This document shows, piece by piece, positions 30,028-37,856 of a stretch of DNA of 64,000 bases. A program made the translations under genes and the position numbers. This stretch comes from Desulfopila sp. IMCC35006 (GTDB taxonomy: Bacteria; Desulfobacterota; Desulfobulbia; Desulfobulbales; Desulfocapsaceae): positions 310,001 to 374,000 of the forward strand of contig NZ_SWCM01000001.1 in the NCBI RefSeq assembly GCF_005116645.1, given 5' to 3'. The notes beneath the pieces are model-generated. The model did no database searches and was not told where the DNA came from. It saw only the letters and a program-made list of their open reading frames with translations. Within the stretch, counting starts at the first letter, position 1. Each line of letters begins with the position of its first letter.

Positions 30028-30250
30028 AGGGCAACCGATGCCCGGTGCGGCACAGTGGACAAAAACATCGATGAACTTTGTGATCCCTTTTATTCCACCA
30101 AATTCAGCGGCAGAGGCCTTGGATCAGCTAGAGCGGCCCGAGGCGTTTTTGCATAAATCATACACCTCCCGGAATTTACCCGAGACGCTCAGGCAAATAC
30201 TGCATGACACGATGCCGGCCGGGTCATTTTTGCGCCACCATGATAAATAA
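30028..30250 (+). pseudogene. Relic of a hybrid histidine kinase (HATPase and receiver fragments)
   Basis: One frame encodes a decayed ATPase core, ATDARCGTVDKNIDELCD followed by PFYSTKFSGRGLG (to 30156), matching the G1, F and G2 boxes of histidine kinases. Overlapping in another frame, from about 30128, comes EAFLHKSYTSRNLPETLRQI, the usual end of a receiver domain (normally FLxKPY). Most of both domains is deleted and the frames do not join. It starts about 90 nt behind the CheB-CheR stop, whose PAS end is where a kinase would normally continue. Confidence 0.7.
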
Positions 30251-30351
30251 TTATTGTCGACAAGGGATTCTCAGGCTAGGTTCAATGAGTATGAGTAAAA
30301 CAGTTGCTATCGTTACATTTACACCGTACATGACCGAAAGGACCAAAAAAA

Positions 30352-31887
30352 ATGACTGAAGAAATAGAGCACAAACTAAAAACACGCCATCTCCGCATTG
30401 AAGACTTCCCGGTATTGCACGATCTGGCCGTGAAGGCGTATAAAGAGGTCGCCACCCCCTGGACAAAAGAGGAAATAACCCGACTGATTACCCTCTTCCC
30501 GGAAGGCCAGATCTGTATAGAAGACAACGGCAAGGCTGTCGCCATTGCCCTGTCGGTGATTATCGATTTCAGTCTTTTCGGCGACCAGCACTCCTATCAC
30601 CAGATTATCGGCGGCGGTAACTTCAGGGCACACGACCCGGAGGGGGATTATCTCTATGGCATTGACGTTTCCGTCGATCCGGAATACCAGGGCATGCGCC
30701 TCGGCCGCCGGCTGTACGAAGCCCGGCGGGAACTGGCGGAAAGTCTCAATCTCAAAGGCATTCTGATCGGCGGCCGTATGCCGGGTTATGGCAAATATTC
30801 AAAGGAGATGAAAGCCCAGGAATATATTCTCAAGGTTAAAAAAAGAGAAATATACGATCCGGTTCTCACCTTTCAGCTGTCCAATGAGTTCCATGTCCGC
30901 AACCTCCTCGACGACTACTGGCCGGGGGACCATAGGTCCCGCGGTAATGCGGTCCTCATGGAGTGGATCAACATTTATTACCAGAAGAAAACCAAGCTGA
31001 TCGGCAAAACCAAATCCATTGCCCGGCTCGGAGTCGTCCAGTGGAAAATGCGCCGTTTCGATTCGTTTGAAGACTTTATGCAGCAGTTCGAATTTTTTGT
31101 CGATACGGTGAGCGATTACAAAGCCGACATAGTCCTCTTTCCGGAGCTTTTCAATGCACCGCTCATCCATCAATACGAAGGCAATAAACCACCTGAGGCC
31201 ATGCGCATGCTGGCCGGCTATACGGAACAGATGCGCATCGCCGTCACCGAGATGGCCCTTAAATACAATATAAATATAGTCGCGGGAAGTGTCCCCGAGG
31301 TGCAGGAGAATGGCAAACTGTACAACGTCAGCTTCCTGTGCCGGCGCGATGGCACCTGGGACAGCCAGGCAAAACTGCATATTACCCCAGAAGAAGCTAC
31401 TTCCTGGGGTATTTCCGGCGGCGATGAACTGAAGGTATTCGAAACTGATGTCGGCAAAATTGGCATCCTCATCTGCTATGACGTTGAATTTCCCGAACTG
31501 GCCAGACTGCAGGCCCTGAAAGGCATTAAAATGCTGCTGGTCCCGTTCTGGACCGATACGAAGACAGGCTTTCTTCGGGTAAAGCGGTGCGCCCAGGCCA
31601 GGGCTATCGAGAACGAGTGCTATGTGGCCATTTCCGGCAGCGTTGGCAACATCCCCAAGGTCGAAACCCTGGGCATCCAGTATTCGCAGTCGGCAATCTT
31701 TACCCCCTCGGATTTTTCCTGTCCCCACGATTCCATAGCCGCAGAAGCGACACCGGGGATAGAGACAACTTTAATTGCCAACCTCGATCTTGATCTGATC
31801 AAAGAAATCAGGGCACAAGGTACCGTTAAAAATTTCGAGAATCGACGAACCGACCTGTATACCTTGCAGTGGGTCAAGGATAAATGA
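30352..31887 (+). CDS. GNAT acetyltransferase fused to a nitrilase-family hydrolase
   Basis: 511 residues. Residues 10-200 form an N-acetyltransferase domain (YGIDVSVDPEYQGMRLGRRLYEARREL, the acetyl-CoA loop). Residues 225-505 are a carbon-nitrogen hydrolase with the triad Glu265 (LFPELFN), Lys341 (QAKLHITPEE) and Cys375 (ILICYDVEFPE). This fusion is a known conserved family of unclear substrate; an amidase linked to an acylation step is likely. The ribosome site AAAGGA precedes the ATG. The next gene starts 11 nt downstream. Confidence 0.9.
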   Translation: MTEEIEHKLKTRHLRIEDFPVLHDLAVKAYKEVATPWTKEEITRLITLFPEGQICIEDNGKAVAIALSVIIDFSLFGDQHSYHQIIGGGNFRAHDPEGDYLYGIDVSVDPEYQGMRLGRRLYEARRELAESLNLKGILIGGRMPGYGKYSKEMKAQEYILKVKKREIYDPVLTFQLSNEFHVRNLLDDYWPGDHRSRGNAVLMEWINIYYQKKTKLIGKTKSIARLGVVQWKMRRFDSFEDFMQQFEFFVDTVSDYKADIVLFPELFNAPLIHQYEGNKPPEAMRMLAGYTEQMRIAVTEMALKYNINIVAGSVPEVQENGKLYNVSFLCRRDGTWDSQAKLHITPEEATSWGISGGDELKVFETDVGKIGILICYDVEFPELARLQALKGIKMLLVPFWTDTKTGFLRVKRCAQARAIENECYVAISGSVGNIPKVETLGIQYSQSAIFTPSDFSCPHDSIAAEATPGIETTLIANLDLDLIKEIRAQGTVKNFENRRTDLYTLQWVKDK

Positions 31888-31897
31888 TGAGATCATT

Positions 31898-32869
31898 TTG
31901 CAAGAAAAAGGCTTGATTCACGCCATTCTTTTCGATGGCAAAGGCGGCGGCCGGGAGCTTGGCTGGCAGGAGATTGCCGAATGGTCACCGGAGCAGGGCG
32001 TCCTCTGGATGCATTTGTCCTGCACCGCTCCGGAGGCGATCCGCTGGCTCGAGGAGCAGAGCGGACTGGAAGCGCTGCTCGTTGACGCGCTGCTCAGTGA
32101 AGGAACCAGACCCCGGTCAACGGTGATCGGCGACGGGGTCCTCCTCACGCTGCGGGGGGTCAACCACAACCCCGGCGAAGACCATGAAGATATGGTGTCC
32201 ATTCGCATCTGGGCCGAACAAAAGAGGATCATTACCACCAGAAGGAGAAAACTGCTGTCCGTCACCGGGCTTGTCGGCAGTTTTTCGGCCGGCCAAGGCC
32301 CGGCCACCAGCGGCGAATTTATCAATACCCTGGCTGAACTCCTGACGGAATATATTGAAGAAACGGTGGAAGGCATCGAAGACCAGACATCGGAGCTGGA
32401 AGAACAGGTGGTGGTTGCCCATGATCGAAAATTGCGTTCCAGGATATCCGGTCTTCGCCGCCAGGCAATCATGCTGCGCCGCTATCTGGCCCCGCAGCGA
32501 GAAGCGTTTACCCGAATGCAGGTTGAAAAAATTCACTGGTTCAGCGAACAGGACAAAAGACATTTATACGAAACTGCCAACAGTCTCATCCGCATCGTCG
32601 AAGATCTTGATTCTCTCCGGGAGCGGGCTAATGTTGCCCAGGAAGAGCTGATCAATCTTCTGAGCGAACAGATAAATTCCCGAATGTATACCCTGTCGCT
32701 CGTCACCACCATCTTTCTGCCATTGAGTTTTTTCACCGGCCTGCTGGGCATAAATGTCGGCGGTATCCCCGGGGCAGCGAACCCATGGGCTTTTCTGATC
32801 GTTATCGCCCTGCTCCTTGGCGTCTGCTTCGTCCAGTTTCTCTATTTCCGTAAAAAACACTGGCTCTGA
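31898..32869 (+). CDS. CorA-superfamily cation transporter, ZntB-like
   Basis: 323 residues. A large cytoplasmic N-terminal domain with helices, then two C-terminal membrane segments (LSLVTTIFLPLSFFTGLLGINVGG and PWAFLIVIALLLGVCFVQF). The GIN-VGG-PG pattern after the first helix is that of ZntB rather than the GMN of CorA, so zinc transport is more likely than magnesium. The start is TTG 31898, as no ATG in frame lies at the family N-terminus. Co-directional with the GNAT-nitrilase gene. Confidence 0.88.
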   Translation: MQEKGLIHAILFDGKGGGRELGWQEIAEWSPEQGVLWMHLSCTAPEAIRWLEEQSGLEALLVDALLSEGTRPRSTVIGDGVLLTLRGVNHNPGEDHEDMVSIRIWAEQKRIITTRRRKLLSVTGLVGSFSAGQGPATSGEFINTLAELLTEYIEETVEGIEDQTSELEEQVVVAHDRKLRSRISGLRRQAIMLRRYLAPQREAFTRMQVEKIHWFSEQDKRHLYETANSLIRIVEDLDSLRERANVAQEELINLLSEQINSRMYTLSLVTTIFLPLSFFTGLLGINVGGIPGAANPWAFLIVIALLLGVCFVQFLYFRKKHWL

Positions 32870-32877
32870 TCCGGCCG

Positions 32878-33105
32878 TCAGTCGTTAAAGAGCTTGTCCC
32901 CATAGTAGTCATCCGGATCATGATCCACTTCAAGCATGGTAAGCTTCACCGGATCTTTTGAGGAGAGCACATATTCCGTCCCACATTCATAACAGACAAT
33001 AGCATCGCCTATACTGAAATAATATTCAATGGGGATATATTCCATGCAGATGGCACATTTCCCGAACCGCTCCCGTTCCCCTTGCTTTTTCGTAACCTTT
33101 GCCAT
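32878..33105 (-). CDS. Small zinc-ribbon protein, LysW-like
   Basis: 75 residues from ATG 33105, which has a strong AAGGAGG site. It has two Cys pairs (CAICMEY and CYECGTEY, residues 18-43) and an acidic C-terminal tail (DHDPDDYYGDKLFND). The layout resembles LysW-type carrier proteins, but the terminal Glu and the EDWGE motif needed for carrying lysine intermediates are absent. A function in amino acid synthesis is therefore not supported. It converges with the ZntB-like gene. Confidence 0.65.
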   Translation of the reverse strand: MAKVTKKQGERERFGKCAICMEYIPIEYYFSIGDAIVCYECGTEYVLSSKDPVKLTMLEVDHDPDDYYGDKLFND

Positions 33106-33157
33106 GGCATCCTCCTTGTTTGGGTACAGATCATGAATAGTCTCAACCATTCTATTA

Positions 33158-33173
33158 TACAAAAAGTGTGCCA
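33158..33173 (-). promoter_or_regulatory. Candidate sigma54 promoter upstream of the small zinc protein
   Basis: On the minus strand the sequence reads TGGCACACTTTTTGTA, matching the -24/-12 consensus (TGGCAC, N5, TTGC) with correct spacing and one mismatch in the -12 element. The start codon lies about 53 nt downstream. A sigma54-activator gene is the next gene upstream (33455-34855). No other gene lies in the 33174-33454 space. Confidence 0.5.
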
Positions 33174-33454
33174 GAGAATATTTTCAATTATCGAGAGGTG
33201 CTGACAGCTCTGCCTTGACGATTCTGTCGTAAAAAAAGGGAGCGCCCAACAATTTTAAATGTATTAGCAAAGAGATAGGTGGCCATGGTTATTTTTTAGT
33301 TTGCCCGGATCAGAAAAGATTGCCGCCTTTTTCGCCTTACCGGATAATCCCTAATCGACAACGCAGGTTCCGATTGATCTGGTCAAATCATCCACACCAG
33401 CATCTAACTATCTGTTATAAAGCTTCTTTCTCACATTTTTCCGATATGAATTAA

Positions 33455-34855
33455 TTATTCCGATTTTCTAAAATCCTCTTTCTTCAACCCATATATTTTC
33501 ATCTTGTTATAGAGAGCCCGGGGGGTCAAGCCGGCTAATTGCGCCGATTCCCCGATCCGTCCGTCGGTATAATCCAGCAGCTCAACCAGATACTTTCGTT
33601 CTGCTGCCTGGGAAAGATTGGTTTTATAGGACTTCAGGGTTGTTCCCGGCCGGAAGGCGTGCTCGCTCAAATCCGTCCCGGAGTGCTGCGAGCCGCCCAG
33701 GGGAAGACTCGGAATATGAATGAGATCAGCACTGATAGTTTCGCTGTCGGCAAGCATAACCGCCCTCTCGATTACATTTTGCAGCTCCCGTATATTGCCG
33801 AACCAGGGAACCGAGAGGAGAATCTTCTGCGCCTGCCGGTCCAGTCTTTTAATATAGTCCCGCCCATCTTTTTTCTTTTTGCTGATAAAATGCTGGGTCA
33901 AAAGGGGAATGTCTTCAATCCTGTCACGAAGTGGCGGAAGATGCACTTGAAAAACCGACAACCGATAGTAGAGATCGGAGCGCAGCCGCCCTGAATTAAG
34001 AAGTTCGAACGGATCGGTATTCGTCGCCCCGATCACCCGGAAATCAGTGCTGACCTCGCTATTGCCGCCAAGGCGCTGCAGATTTTTTTCCTGCAGCACA
34101 CGCAGCAGCCGCACCTGCATAGCCGGGGACATCGACTCGATTTCATCGAGAAATAAAGTTCCTCCGGCAGCGTGTTCGATCTTGCCGATACGCCGGCTGG
34201 TGGCGCCGGTGAAGGCACCTTTTTCGTAGCCGAACAATTCAGATTCCAGCAGGCTGTCCGGCAGGGCGCCGCAATTCACCGCCATAAACGGCCCGGACCG
34301 GCGCCGGGATTCATTATGGAAGATGTTGGCGAGCAGTTCCTTGCCCGTTCCCGTTTCGCCGTGCAGGAAAATCGGGGACTCCGTGGGAGCGATGTCTTTT
34401 ATCAGATCCAGCAACTGCTCCATCAATGGGCTTTTGGTGACGATTGCCTCTCGCCCCGGCGGTGTCTGGATATATCCTGCCAGATAACGCTCTCTGTTTT
34501 GTTCGCGGAGATCGCGCATCAGCTGCGCAAAAACGGCAGCACAGCGGCCGAGATCCTTTTTGGCCAGCATATTCACCTTGCTTGGCTGACTCGGGGCGGT
34601 TACTGCTGCGTGGTCAGCCTCACCATAGAGGAAAATATGCGGCGTGTTGTGGGTTGTCGTCAGTTCGGCGAGTTCAATCTCGCCAAACGCAGGGTGTGAT
34701 GCTTCAATTATCCACACATCATAAATACGCGAAAAAGCAGTCGCATAAAACTCGGCGGAAGAATTAACCGCTAAAAATCGACAGGGCATCGAGGAAAAAT
34801 CGGCGATCAGCTTTTCCCGCTCTTTTTCCAGACCAAATATCAGAATATTGTACAT
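33455..34855 (-). CDS. Sigma54-dependent regulator with degenerate receiver-like domain
   Basis: 466 residues. The N-terminal about 120 residues resemble a receiver, but the position of the phospho-accepting Asp holds Glu51 (VWIIEASH) and the acidic pair near the start is missing. The AAA+ domain is intact: Walker A GETGTGKE and the sigma54 loop GAFTGATSRR. A Fis-type helix-turn-helix ends the protein (IGESAQLAGLTPRALYNKM). It is thus probably controlled without phosphorylation. The ATG at 34855 is preferred to a longer frame. A structured RNA candidate lies directly upstream. Confidence 0.88.
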   Translation of the reverse strand: MYNILIFGLEKEREKLIADFSSMPCRFLAVNSSAEFYATAFSRIYDVWIIEASHPAFGEIELAELTTTHNTPHIFLYGEADHAAVTAPSQPSKVNMLAKKDLGRCAAVFAQLMRDLREQNRERYLAGYIQTPPGREAIVTKSPLMEQLLDLIKDIAPTESPIFLHGETGTGKELLANIFHNESRRRSGPFMAVNCGALPDSLLESELFGYEKGAFTGATSRRIGKIEHAAGGTLFLDEIESMSPAMQVRLLRVLQEKNLQRLGGNSEVSTDFRVIGATNTDPFELLNSGRLRSDLYYRLSVFQVHLPPLRDRIEDIPLLTQHFISKKKKDGRDYIKRLDRQAQKILLSVPWFGNIRELQNVIERAVMLADSETISADLIHIPSLPLGGSQHSGTDLSEHAFRPGTTLKSYKTNLSQAAERKYLVELLDYTDGRIGESAQLAGLTPRALYNKMKIYGLKKEDFRKSE

Positions 34856-34877
34856 TTTTTTTGGATTACCTCTCAAG

Positions 34878-35017
34878 CTCAGCCTGTCGGAATGGAAGGG
34901 GGTGGGCTGTTTGTTTACCGGGTCTCTGCAGCCAAGGATGGCTGCAGCGAAACTCCCAGGGATGGGATCACGGCGCCCCGGGGAACGAACAGCCCGCACC
35001 CTGGTTCAGTGGCTGAG
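34878..35017 (+). ncRNA. Structured RNA candidate with two ARGGAT hexaloop hairpins
   Basis: Outer pairing CTCAGCC (34878-34884) with GGCTGAG (35011-35017); second pairing 34900-34911 with 34988-35001. Enclosed are two perfect hairpins: GCAGCC-AAGGAT-GGCTGC (34928-34945) and TCCC-AGGGAT-GGGA (34954-34967). Both hexaloops fit the CsrA-binding consensus ARGGAU. A T-run at 35035-35042 could end the transcript. It lies between two minus-strand genes, so plus-strand transcription would be independent. It may be a CsrA-binding sRNA, a riboregulator or a repeat-type element; no expression evidence. Confidence 0.5.
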
Positions 35018-35090
35018 ATGTAGTGGTAAGCACATTTTTTTTATCCGGCAACCCTGTAAGCCACGGGACGTGAAAAGAACAGCTATACAG

Positions 35091-36212
35091 TTAATGGCGC
35101 TGGAACGTTTCTATAAACTTGCGGTCTATCCGATCCTTGATATAAAAGGCCAGCTTCCCCGAAAAAGTCACGAACCACTTGGAGAGAATACCATCGCCGT
35201 CGCCAAGATTATAGATCAGGAGATATTTTCCGCCAGGAATGAATTTTTCCGGATTTTTGCCGTCAAGACTGGCCATCAGGTTGCCATACAGCACATTGTT
35301 CTGACGAACCGCGTACACTCCCACCTTATCCAGTGGCTGGGGCACAAAATGGATGCAGTCTCCGCCGCCGAAGATATTTTCATAGCGGCTCGAGCGCAGA
35401 AATTCATCGACCAGCAGCCCGCCATCCGGGCCAATCGGCAAGCCGGATCTGGCAAAAATCTTCGATGGCTTGACCCCGACCGCGGGAAAAATAACATCAG
35501 CCGGATAACTTTCACCGTTTTCCAGCAAGAGGTGATTCCTCTCGATCTGCTGCACATATCCGGCCTCTATTATTTCAATACCTTTCCCCACCAGGATTGT
35601 CCTGGCCAGCTTGCGGACCTTGTCCGGCCGGCCGGACATGAAATTGCGGCCGCCAAAGAGCTGGATCTTTGGCATATGACTGCCCTGCTGTTGACACAGC
35701 TGGTGAATATTACCGGCAATCTCAATGGAAGAAGGACCGCTGCCGACCACGGCAACGGTTATTTCCCGCGCGGCTGCAAGTTCGAGGATCCTCTTTCTTG
35801 CAACCAGCAGTTCCTCTATGGGTTTGGCGGTGAAAATATCTTGCGATTCTCCTTTGATCATCTCCCGGGGCACATACGAACCGGCGTTGCAGGATAAAAC
35901 GTCATATGGAATTTCTTCTTTACTCTCTTCGAGGAAAACCAGCTGTTTATGCGGATCGATCCGGTAGGCCTTGCCAAGAATAAAGGTGCCGCCTTTTTCT
36001 TCAACCAGCCGACGGGTGGCAAAACGGATGTCTTCAGGCCGATAGGTTCCCCCGAGCATTCCCGGCCCCATCCCACTGTAATAATGGTACTCGGAAGGTT
36101 GGATCACGGTAACCGCATAGCCTTTTGCAACAAAGGTTTCCAGCTTGGCCAGGGTTACCATATGGGCATGGCCGCCACCGATGAGCACGAGTTTTTTCGC
36201 TTGTTCAGTCAT
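35091..36212 (-). CDS. FAD-dependent pyridine nucleotide-disulfide oxidoreductase (NDH-II-like)
   Basis: 373 residues. FAD-binding start LVLIGGGHAHMVTL, NAD-binding GSGPSSIEIAGNI, and the second FAD motif with GGGDCIHF. The GGGHAH start is shared with the oxidoreductase domain that in many organisms is fused to selenophosphate synthetase SelD. It has no selenophosphate synthetase part here. Its ATG overlaps the stop of the upstream selenoprotein gene (ATGA), so the two are co-translated. A shared function in selenium or sulfur metabolism is inference. Confidence 0.88.
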   Translation of the reverse strand: MTEQAKKLVLIGGGHAHMVTLAKLETFVAKGYAVTVIQPSEYHYYSGMGPGMLGGTYRPEDIRFATRRLVEEKGGTFILGKAYRIDPHKQLVFLEESKEEIPYDVLSCNAGSYVPREMIKGESQDIFTAKPIEELLVARKRILELAAAREITVAVVGSGPSSIEIAGNIHQLCQQQGSHMPKIQLFGGRNFMSGRPDKVRKLARTILVGKGIEIIEAGYVQQIERNHLLLENGESYPADVIFPAVGVKPSKIFARSGLPIGPDGGLLVDEFLRSSRYENIFGGGDCIHFVPQPLDKVGVYAVRQNNVLYGNLMASLDGKNPEKFIPGGKYLLIYNLGDGDGILSKWFVTFSGKLAFYIKDRIDRKFIETFQRH

Positions 36213-37051
36213 GTCAGATCCTGTTGTTGATCGATATAGCTGCTCAGCCGGGCAATATGACTGCGCTCTTCATCGGCAATCTGTTGCAAGACCTTTTTGG
36301 TCTGGTGGTTATCGCTTTGCTCTGCTGCGCGCAAATAGAGGTCAAGAGCCTGTGCTTCAATGGCCAGCGCCATGCCAAGCACCTCCAGTTCCGAATCATA
36401 ATCAATATGGTAGAGCTGCAGATACTCTTCGGTGCTCAGGCCGCCTTCCATGCCCGGCTCGACAATTTTTTTGCTGAACTCGGTCGCCGTCATGGCCGAA
36501 CCGGTCATGTCCCGATACAGTTCCACCAGCCGTTCCTGATGCAGGATCTCAATATCCGCCAGCTTACCGAAAAGTGCCTTTGTCGACTCCCTGGAGGTTT
36601 GCGCCTGCATGGAAAGATAAAATTCCCGCAATCCCACTTCCAGGCCAAAACCGACAACAACCGCTTCTTCGGGACTCTCCTCCCTGGAGAAAAGATGCAG
36701 TCCTGTGTCTTCGGCGCCGACCGCGACCTCCTTGTTCCAGGCCTTAATTCCTCCGGTCAGATTATACACTTTGCTAAAACCTTTCCCGGCAAGCATCTGC
36801 GCAGCAACCCGGCTGCGTCCGCCGCTCGCTCAATAAATGACAATGGGCTGCTCTTTACCAAGTTCGTCCAATCGCTTATCCAGATCACCCAGCGGAATGA
36901 GTTTAGCTCCCGGCAGATGGCCATGGGCATACTCTTTCGGTTGACGTACATCGAGAAAAACAACATCACGGCCAGGCGTCTCTTCGGCAAGCTGGTGCGC
37001 TTCCTGCCAGTTTATCGATGTTACCGGAGTAAAAAACTGCATCCACTTCAT
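36209..37051 (-). CDS. Rhodanese-ferritin-like selenoprotein (Sec at catalytic position)
   Basis: 280 residues with one in-frame TGA (36830-36832) as residue 74. It lies in IVIY-U-ASGGRSRVAAQML, exactly where rhodaneses have their sulfur-carrying cysteine; both sides are one continuous frame. Residues 1-110 form the rhodanese domain (VVFLDVRQPKEYAHGHLPGA, then VYNLTGGIKAWN). Residues 125-275 form a ferritin-like diiron domain (GLEVGLREFY and ADEERSH). A SECIS-like stem-loop follows the TGA. The ATG at 37051 has GGAGGAC upstream. Conventional gene callers would split this into two fragments. A nonsense mutation is the alternative, but position and stem-loop argue against it. Confidence 0.85.
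36789..36829 (-). promoter_or_regulatory. SECIS-like stem-loop after the in-frame TGA
   Basis: Directly after the TGA the RNA folds as GCGAGC (lower helix), internal loop, CGCAGC (upper helix), apical loop CGGGTT, GCTGCG, internal loop, GCTTGC. Both helices are 6 bp; the lower has one G-U pair. The apical loop begins 18 nt after TGA and has G at loop position 2. That fits the known bacterial SECIS geometry for SelB binding. Confidence 0.75.
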
Positions 37052-37218
37052 ATTGTCCTCCATTGATAATGTTTTGCATCCATGAACAGGTTATACAATG
37101 ATATCCCTATCGACTGCTCGAATTTTTCGCCTAACCGATGAGTAAAGATCGCCCCAGCAAGAACTGAAGAACGGTGTAGACGAGATATTTTTTTGATAGA
37201 CATCAGAATTTTCGACAT
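37048..37218 (-). CDS. Small basic ORF, translationally coupled to the selenoprotein
   Basis: 56 codons starting MSKILMSIKKISRLHR and ending MDAKHYQWRTI. The start has the good ribosome site AAGGGAGA, and the stop overlaps the selenoprotein ATG (ATGA). The peptide is basic with no recognisable domain. It could be a true small protein or a leader whose translation controls the selenoprotein. A frame starting upstream at 37275 is less likely. Confidence 0.45.
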   Translation of the reverse strand: MSKILMSIKKISRLHRSSVLAGAIFTHRLGEKFEQSIGISLYNLFMDAKHYQWRTI

Positions 37219-37280
37219 AATTTTTCTCCCTTGGGTATACTGTTTCTGAAAGAGAGATGGACACAATTTGTGCATATGCT

Positions 37281-37309
37281 ATATTTGATCACTTTTCCAG
37301 TTGTGTCAA
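37281..37309 (-). promoter_or_regulatory. Sigma70-type promoter for the selenoprotein operon
   Basis: On the minus strand a perfect -35 TTGACA (37304-37309) is followed after 17 bp by AAATAT (37281-37286) as a weak -10. It lies about 65 nt upstream of the small ORF start and points toward the operon. Confidence 0.5.
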
Positions 37310-37412
37310 GCAAGCAATTAAACAAAATACTTTAATTGGTACTCCACCAGCGATACATGCAGACGAATTGCCCGACGTCGCCTTTCCCAATACATCATTT
37401 TCCCGAAATATC

Positions 37413-37835
37413 ATGGAACAAACTGACCCCTCAACTGCCCAGACAAGCCACCGGTTCTGTCTTATGTGCGGACAGGAAAATCCCTTTTCTTTTGGCCTGA
37501 AATTCAAAAAAACCGACGATGGTGCCGTATCAACGACTTTTACCGGCAACAGGAATCTGCAGGGTTACACCGGTGTTATGCATGGCGGTGTCCTTTCGGC
37601 CCTGCTTGATACAGCCATGGCCCAATGCCTCCTGCATCAGGATATCGAAGCGGTAACCGGCGAACTGACGGTTCGCTATCTCGAACAGGTGGCCTGCGAT
37701 GGTACTCTGGATATCAGAGCCTGGATTGATTCATCACTGCCACCACTCTATCATGTCAGATCGCACATCCGGATCGGCGACAGAATAGTGTGCAAGGGCA
37801 AAGCCAGATTCATGCAGCGAGACCATCGTCTATAA
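37413..37835 (+). CDS. PaaI-type hot-dog thioesterase
   Basis: 140 residues from ATG 37413. The pattern is that of PaaI thioesterases: LQGYTGVMHGGVLSALLDTAMAQC, with the HGG active-site segment and Asp at the helix start. An N-terminal CLMCGQENPFSFGLKF motif is frequent in one PaaI subgroup. It hydrolyses acyl-CoA; the substrate is unknown. The frame is open upstream to 37257, but that part has no family match. Divergent from the selenoprotein operon; the M20 peptidase follows 21 nt later. Confidence 0.85.
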   Translation: MEQTDPSTAQTSHRFCLMCGQENPFSFGLKFKKTDDGAVSTTFTGNRNLQGYTGVMHGGVLSALLDTAMAQCLLHQDIEAVTGELTVRYLEQVACDGTLDIRAWIDSSLPPLYHVRSHIRIGDRIVCKGKARFMQRDHRL

Positions 37836-37856
37836 ATGAGCAACAGGAGAAATACC

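Noticed and set aside
36830-36832. Nonsense mutation splitting a rhodanese-ferritin gene into two pseudogene parts
   Set aside because: The TGA sits exactly at the catalytic cysteine, the frame is otherwise intact, and a SECIS-like fold follows; chance placement is unlikely.
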